From NCBI GenBank assembly GCA_009773555.1, contig WSXZ01000028.1, positions 1 through 46,681 of the forward strand: 46,681 bases of DNA, in the 5' to 3' direction. Positions 43,560 to 46,681 of this stretch are shown here, one piece after another. A program made the translations under genes and the position numbers. Below the pieces are notes generated by a model. That model worked only from the letters and a program-made list of their open reading frames with translations, was not told where the DNA came from and searched no databases. The stretch's first letter is position 1. Each line of letters opens with the position of its first letter. The stretch comes from Methylocystaceae bacterium (GTDB lineage: Bacteria; Pseudomonadota; Alphaproteobacteria; Rhizobiales; Beijerinckiaceae).

Positions 43560-43958
43560 TTACAGAGCCTTTGAGAGCAGCGCCGAAATTGCGCCCGGAT
43601 CGGTCACCCCGACAGAGCGCCCGACTTCCTTATCGCCTTTGAAGACGATGATCGTGCTTTGCCGGTTGGCCTTCAGCGTGCGGAGAGCGCTCTTCTGGCT
43701 GTCGAAATCGACGCGGAACATGGCGACGTCTGCATATTTCGGGTCGGCTTCGACGCGCTGCACCGCCGGCTCCTGCGCGCGGCAGGTCGGACACCACGGG
43801 GCATAGACATGCACGATGATCGATTTGCCGGCCGTTTGCGCGGCGGCGAAGGCCTGCGGCGTAAAGCTCTGCTCCGCGGCGCCGGCGGGCGCGGCCGAAT
43901 AAAGGATTGCGGAAGCGAGAAGAAAGGCGAAAACGGCAAGTCGGCGGCGCGAAATCAT
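43560..43958 (-). CDS. Periplasmic thioredoxin-like protein
   Basis: A 132-residue exported thioredoxin fold. A signal peptide or anchor covers about residues 1-27 (RRRLAVFAFLLASAILY, AAPAGA). The active site WCPTC is in VHVYAPWCPTCRAQEPAV, and the cis-proline region is NRQSTIIVFKGDKEVGRSVG. It would reduce or oxidise disulfides in the periplasm with electrons from CcdA encoded next to it. The TlpA/CcmG-specific insert is absent, so it is a plain thioredoxin-type partner rather than a classical CcmG. Confidence 0.9.
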   Translation of the reverse strand: MISRRRLAVFAFLLASAILYSAAPAGAAEQSFTPQAFAAAQTAGKSIIVHVYAPWCPTCRAQEPAVQRVEADPKYADVAMFRVDFDSQKSALRTLKANRQSTIIVFKGDKEVGRSVGVTDPGAISALLSKAL

Positions 43959-44053
43959 GTGCTTTCCTCGAAAGGCTGCCCCTTGCGCGAGCGGCGCTCA
44001 GGATTAAGAACGAACATAATGGCGCCCCTCTTTGAAACCAAACCGGACAGCGC

Positions 44054-44668
44054 ATGAACGACTGCATCGGCGTCATCCTCGCCGGCGGGCTGGCGCGGCG
44101 CATGGGCGGGGGCGACAAGCCGCTCGTCGAGATCGCCGGCCGGCCGATCCTTCAGCATGTGATCGACCGCCTGAAGCTGCAATGCGGGCGTCTCGCGATC
44201 AACGCCAACGGCGACCCCGCACGCTTTTCCGCTTTCGGACTGCCCGTCATCTGCGACAGCGTTGAAGGTTTCGCGGGACCGCTCGCCGGCGTTCTCGCCG
44301 GCATGGACTTTGGCGCCGCGAAAGGCGCGGCGCATGTGCTGAGCGCGCCGGGCGACACCCCGTTCCTGCCCGCCGATCTCCTCTCGCGACTTCAAGCCGC
44401 CCGAACGCGTACAGGCGCGACGATCGCCGTCGCCGCGTCGAACGGGCGAACTCATCACGCCGTCGCGCTGTGGCCGGTCGCGCTGCGCGACGATTTGCGG
44501 CGCGCGCTCGTTGCGGAAGACGAGCGCAGAGTGTCGGCCTTCATCGGGCGGTATGCGAATGCGGTCGTCGATTGGCCGATCGAGCCCTACGACCCTTTCT
44601 TCAACGTCAACCAACCGGAGGATCTGGCGCGCGCGGAGGCGATAGCCAAGGAGGAGTCGCGCAGCTAA
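44054..44668 (+). CDS. mobA: Molybdenum cofactor guanylyltransferase MobA
   Basis: A 204-residue MobA. The GTP-binding start is [68 protein letters not shown] and the C-terminal [14 protein letters not shown] follow. It couples GMP to Mo-molybdopterin to give the MGD cofactor for DMSO-reductase-family enzymes such as formate dehydrogenase or nitrate reductase. It is divergent from the thioredoxin-ccdA operon and separate from moaD/moaE. The ATG at 44054 is the only sensible start. Confidence 0.95.
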   Translation: MNDCIGVILAGGLARRMGGGDKPLVEIAGRPILQHVIDRLKLQCGRLAINANGDPARFSAFGLPVICDSVEGFAGPLAGVLAGMDFGAAKGAAHVLSAPGDTPFLPADLLSRLQAARTRTGATIAVAASNGRTHHAVALWPVALRDDLRRALVAEDERRVSAFIGRYANAVVDWPIEPYDPFFNVNQPEDLARAEAIAKEESRS

Positions 44669-44711
44669 ATTAGCGAAGCCGACGCCTCGAGAGTCCGGCG
44701 CAGGATGGGAC

Positions 44712-45281
44712 ATGAGCGAGCAGACAAAAAAGGGATTGACGAGCAAGGTGAAAGAGGAAGCCAGGGCGTTTTACCCGGTGTTCCTCTACGTGTGGTTCCT
44801 GCTCGCCGTGCTCGGCGTGCACAAATCGGTTGTCCTGTCGCAAGCGCATATCGTGCAGCATCAGGGCTTCGCCGCCGCCAAGGCGCTTGCTTTCGCGAAG
44901 GTGCTGTTCATCGCCAACAAGTTTGGCATCTGGCGCGTCTTCGATAAAAAGCCGCTGATCGTGCCGATTCTGGCCAAGTCGCTGCTGTTCGGCCTGCTGC
45001 TCATCGGCATGGACGTCATCGAACAGGCGCTGTTGGAGCATTTTTGGCCGGCCCATGCGGACCATGACCCCGTGGACCTCCGCAATCTGCGCACGCTCCT
45101 GTCGGTCGGACTTGTCACCTTCGCCGCGCTGATCCCGTTCTTTGGCTTCCGCGAATTCGCCAAGCTGATCGGGGAGACGGAGCTGCGAAAGGTGCTCTTC
45201 GTGCGTCGCGAGAATTTCGTTCCGCAGCGCGAAGCCGAGCCCGTGGAGTCCCCCGCGCCCGCGGAACCGATCGAGGGCTAA
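44712..45281 (+). CDS. Membrane protein of unknown function
   Basis: A 189-residue protein with four predicted membrane segments (about 20-42, 55-72, 84-106 and 126-148) and a Pro/Glu-rich cytoplasmic-like tail (PVESPAPAEPIEG). The long polar N-terminus MSEQTKKGLTSKVKEEARAF and the loop EHFWPAHADHDPVDLRNLRT are distinctive, but I do not recognise the family. The ATG at 44712 lies 43 bases after mobA in the same direction and could be in its transcript. Its last 4 bases overlap the convergent cysK 3' end. No catalytic motif is evident. Confidence 0.8.
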   Translation: MSEQTKKGLTSKVKEEARAFYPVFLYVWFLLAVLGVHKSVVLSQAHIVQHQGFAAAKALAFAKVLFIANKFGIWRVFDKKPLIVPILAKSLLFGLLLIGMDVIEQALLEHFWPAHADHDPVDLRNLRTLLSVGLVTFAALIPFFGFREFAKLIGETELRKVLFVRRENFVPQREAEPVESPAPAEPIEG

Positions 45282-46309
45282 ACGAAGCCAGGATCCATCT
45301 TGACGGCGCCTTCGAGCCAGGGCGGCGTCGGCAGGTTTTGGCTGCGCAGGAAGTCGGCGTTGAAGAGCTTCGAAGCGTATCTTGCGCCGCCGTCGCACAG
45401 CACGGTCACGATCGTATTGCCGGGCCCCATATCGCGCGCCAGCCTGATGGCGCCGGCGACGTTGATTCCCGAAGAGCCGCCCAGCAACAGGCCCTCCTGC
45501 TCGGCGAGATCGAAGACGATGCGCAGCGCCTCGTCGTCGGGGATGCGGTAGGCGACGTCGACCGGCGCGCCTTCGAGATTGGCGGTGATCCGACCCTGGC
45601 CGATTCCTTCGGTGATGGATGAGCCTTCGCCCTTCAGCTCGCCGGTCGTGTAATAGGAATAGAGCGCCGCCCCGTATGGATCGGCCAGCCCGATCTTCAC
45701 GCCCGGATTTCTCTCCTTGAGCGCCATGCCGACGCCGGCCAGCGTGCCGCCGGTGCCGCAGGCGCAAATGAAGGCGTCCACCCCTCCCTCCAGCGCTTCG
45801 TAAATCTCGGGCCCGGTGGTGGTGAGATGCGCGACGCGGTTGGCTACATTGTCGAATTGATTGGCCCAGACGGCGCCGTTCGGCTCTTCCCTGGCGAGGC
45901 GCTGGGCGAGGCGGCCGGAAAGCTTCACATAATTATTGGGATTGGCGTAGGGAACCGCCGGCACTTCCACGAGCTGCGCGCCTTGCAGGCGCAGCATGTC
46001 CTTCTTTTCCTGACTCTGAGTCTCGGGAATCACGATCACCGTGCGAAAGCCTAAGGCGTTCGCGACGAGCGCGAGCCCGATGCCGGTGTTGCCGGCGGTG
46101 CCTTCGACGATCGTTCCTCCCGGCTTCAGCAATCCTTTCGCGCGCGCATCTTCGACGATGGACAGCGCCGCGCGGTCCTTCACGGAACCGCCCGGATTCA
46201 TGAATTCGGCCTTGCCGAGAATGCGGCAGCCGGTCGCCTTCGAGGCGCCGTGCAATTCAATGAGCGGCGTGCGCCCGATGGCTTCGATGACGCTGGAGGC
46301 GACGGTCAT
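45278..46309 (-). CDS. cysK: Cysteine synthase A (O-acetylserine sulfhydrylase)
   Basis: A 343-residue PLP enzyme. It has IGRTPLIELHGASKATG, the PLP lysine in NPGGSVKDRAALSIV, the substrate loop EGTAGNTGIGLALVAN and the glycine-rich phosphate-binding loop CGTGGTLAGVGMAL. PWLEGAVKMDPGFV ends the protein. The loop reads EGTAGNTG rather than the EPTSGNTG common in enteric CysK, as in an alphaproteobacterial CysK clade. It forms cysteine from O-acetylserine and sulfide; siroheme from CysG in this window serves the sulfite reductase that supplies sulfide. It is followed upstream by the partial epimerase gene on the same strand, 30 bases away. Confidence 0.94.
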   Translation of the reverse strand: MTVASSVIEAIGRTPLIELHGASKATGCRILGKAEFMNPGGSVKDRAALSIVEDARAKGLLKPGGTIVEGTAGNTGIGLALVANALGFRTVIVIPETQSQEKKDMLRLQGAQLVEVPAVPYANPNNYVKLSGRLAQRLAREEPNGAVWANQFDNVANRVAHLTTTGPEIYEALEGGVDAFICACGTGGTLAGVGMALKERNPGVKIGLADPYGAALYSYYTTGELKGEGSSITEGIGQGRITANLEGAPVDVAYRIPDDEALRIVFDLAEQEGLLLGGSSGINVAGAIRLARDMGPGNTIVTVLCDGGARYASKLFNADFLRSQNLPTPPWLEGAVKMDPGFV

Positions 46310-46339
46310 TGATGATTCCTGGCGAGTGGCGCATCGTTC

Positions 46340-46681
46340 CTAGCCGACCGGCGGCTCCCCCTCAAAGGCGAAAATCGCGCCATGCCGCGCCTGCGCGCCC
46401 GGCGCCAGAATTCGCATCGAGGGCTTTTCATAGAGATCGCCGTAAAAGTCGTCCGGATCGCCATGGCCTGTCCATGGCTCAATGCACAGATAAGGGGCAG
46501 GCGGCAGCGTCCAAAATCCGACATGGGGGAAATCGTCGAGCGTGACCGAAAGACGCGCGCCTTCGCCATTGTCGAAAACCAGGCTGTGGCTCGCAAGATC
46601 GAGAAAGCACAGCGCGTCGCGCGTGAACATTTCTGGTTCGAGCGGCAGTCGCCGGCCGACAAGCGGCGTTTTGCGGATGGG
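46340..46681 (-). CDS. Aldose 1-epimerase-like protein, C-terminal part (cut by window edge)
   Basis: The last 113 residues of a protein whose 5' end lies beyond base 46681; the frame is open to the edge. It has FDNGEGARLSVTLDDFPHVG, FWTLPPAPYLCIEPWTGHGD and SMRILAPGAQ, typical of the C-terminal strands of aldose 1-epimerase/GalM-like beta-sandwich proteins, including the conserved 'CIEPWTG' segment. Such enzymes interconvert sugar anomers. A downstream ATG at 46630 exists but is internal. Substrate is unknown. Confidence 0.82.
   Translation of the reverse strand, partial: PIRKTPLVGRRLPLEPEMFTRDALCFLDLASHSLVFDNGEGARLSVTLDDFPHVGFWTLPPAPYLCIEPWTGHGDPDDFYGDLYEKPSMRILAPGAQARHGAIFAFEGEPPVG

Overview
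The window is a G+C-rich, gene-dense chromosomal segment from an alphaproteobacterium, most likely in the Hyphomicrobiales. The evidence is SciP (a CtrA-pathway protein), a lipoyl-domain E1 beta subunit of pyruvate dehydrogenase, the pgsA-moaD-moaE order, hemD-hemC divergent from tsaD/gpsA, and many GTG starts and ATGA overlaps. The overall look recalls Methylocystaceae/Beijerinckiaceae, but no methane or methanol oxidation gene is present, so a genus cannot be fixed. There is no CRISPR array, prophage, complete insertion sequence, rRNA or recognisable tRNA.

Layout. 1-3.4 kb: the 3' end of tuf with hairpins over its stop, a vapBC toxin-antitoxin pair, a Nudix hydrolase, a small secreted protein and a DUF1499 membrane protein. 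3.4-7 kb: the pdhA-pdhB-pdhC operon, whose only lipoyl domain is on E1 beta, followed by a cluster of five hairpins. 7-10.4 kb: a GDCCVxC Cys-rich protein, the Fe-S carrier ApbC/Mrp, a VOC protein and a FadL-type porin. 10.7-12.5 kb: two DUF1538 membrane proteins and a PII-like protein in one operon. 12.5-14.4 kb: a TPP riboswitch and thiC. 14.4-18.1 kb: a second PIN toxin-antitoxin pair, RlpA, mogA, dapB and gpmA. 18.3-21.6 kb: a hybrid histidine kinase with an ethylene-receptor-like copper-binding membrane domain, alkB and a cytochrome c. 21.9-29.2 kb: a TonB-dependent siderophore receptor, cysG, a Tat-exported serine hydrolase, a disrupted hemD and hemC. 29.4-32.9 kb: a Gly-rich exported protein, tsaD, a PLD-like protein and gpsA. 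32.9-38.1 kb: a CHASE3 hybrid kinase, ilvD, a carrier-protein homologue lacking its usual serine and a TPR protein. 38.1-46.7 kb: rutE-like nitroreductase, DoxX, pgsA-moaD-moaE, two membrane proteins, sciP, a thioredoxin-ccdA operon, mobA, an unknown membrane protein, cysK and part of an aldose-1-epimerase-like gene.

Most genes are core metabolism: acetyl-CoA formation, thiamine, siroheme and heme, lysine, branched-chain amino acids, cysteine, phospholipid and molybdenum cofactor. mogA, moaD, moaE and mobA lie in three separate places. The most interesting content is regulatory or atypical: (i) the ethylene-receptor-like kinase, (ii) the DUF1538/DUF1538/PII-like operon, which resembles a PII-gated transport system, (iii) the lipoyl-less E2, and (iv) apparent frame disruptions in hemD and at the start of thiC, which may be real mutations or assembly errors.
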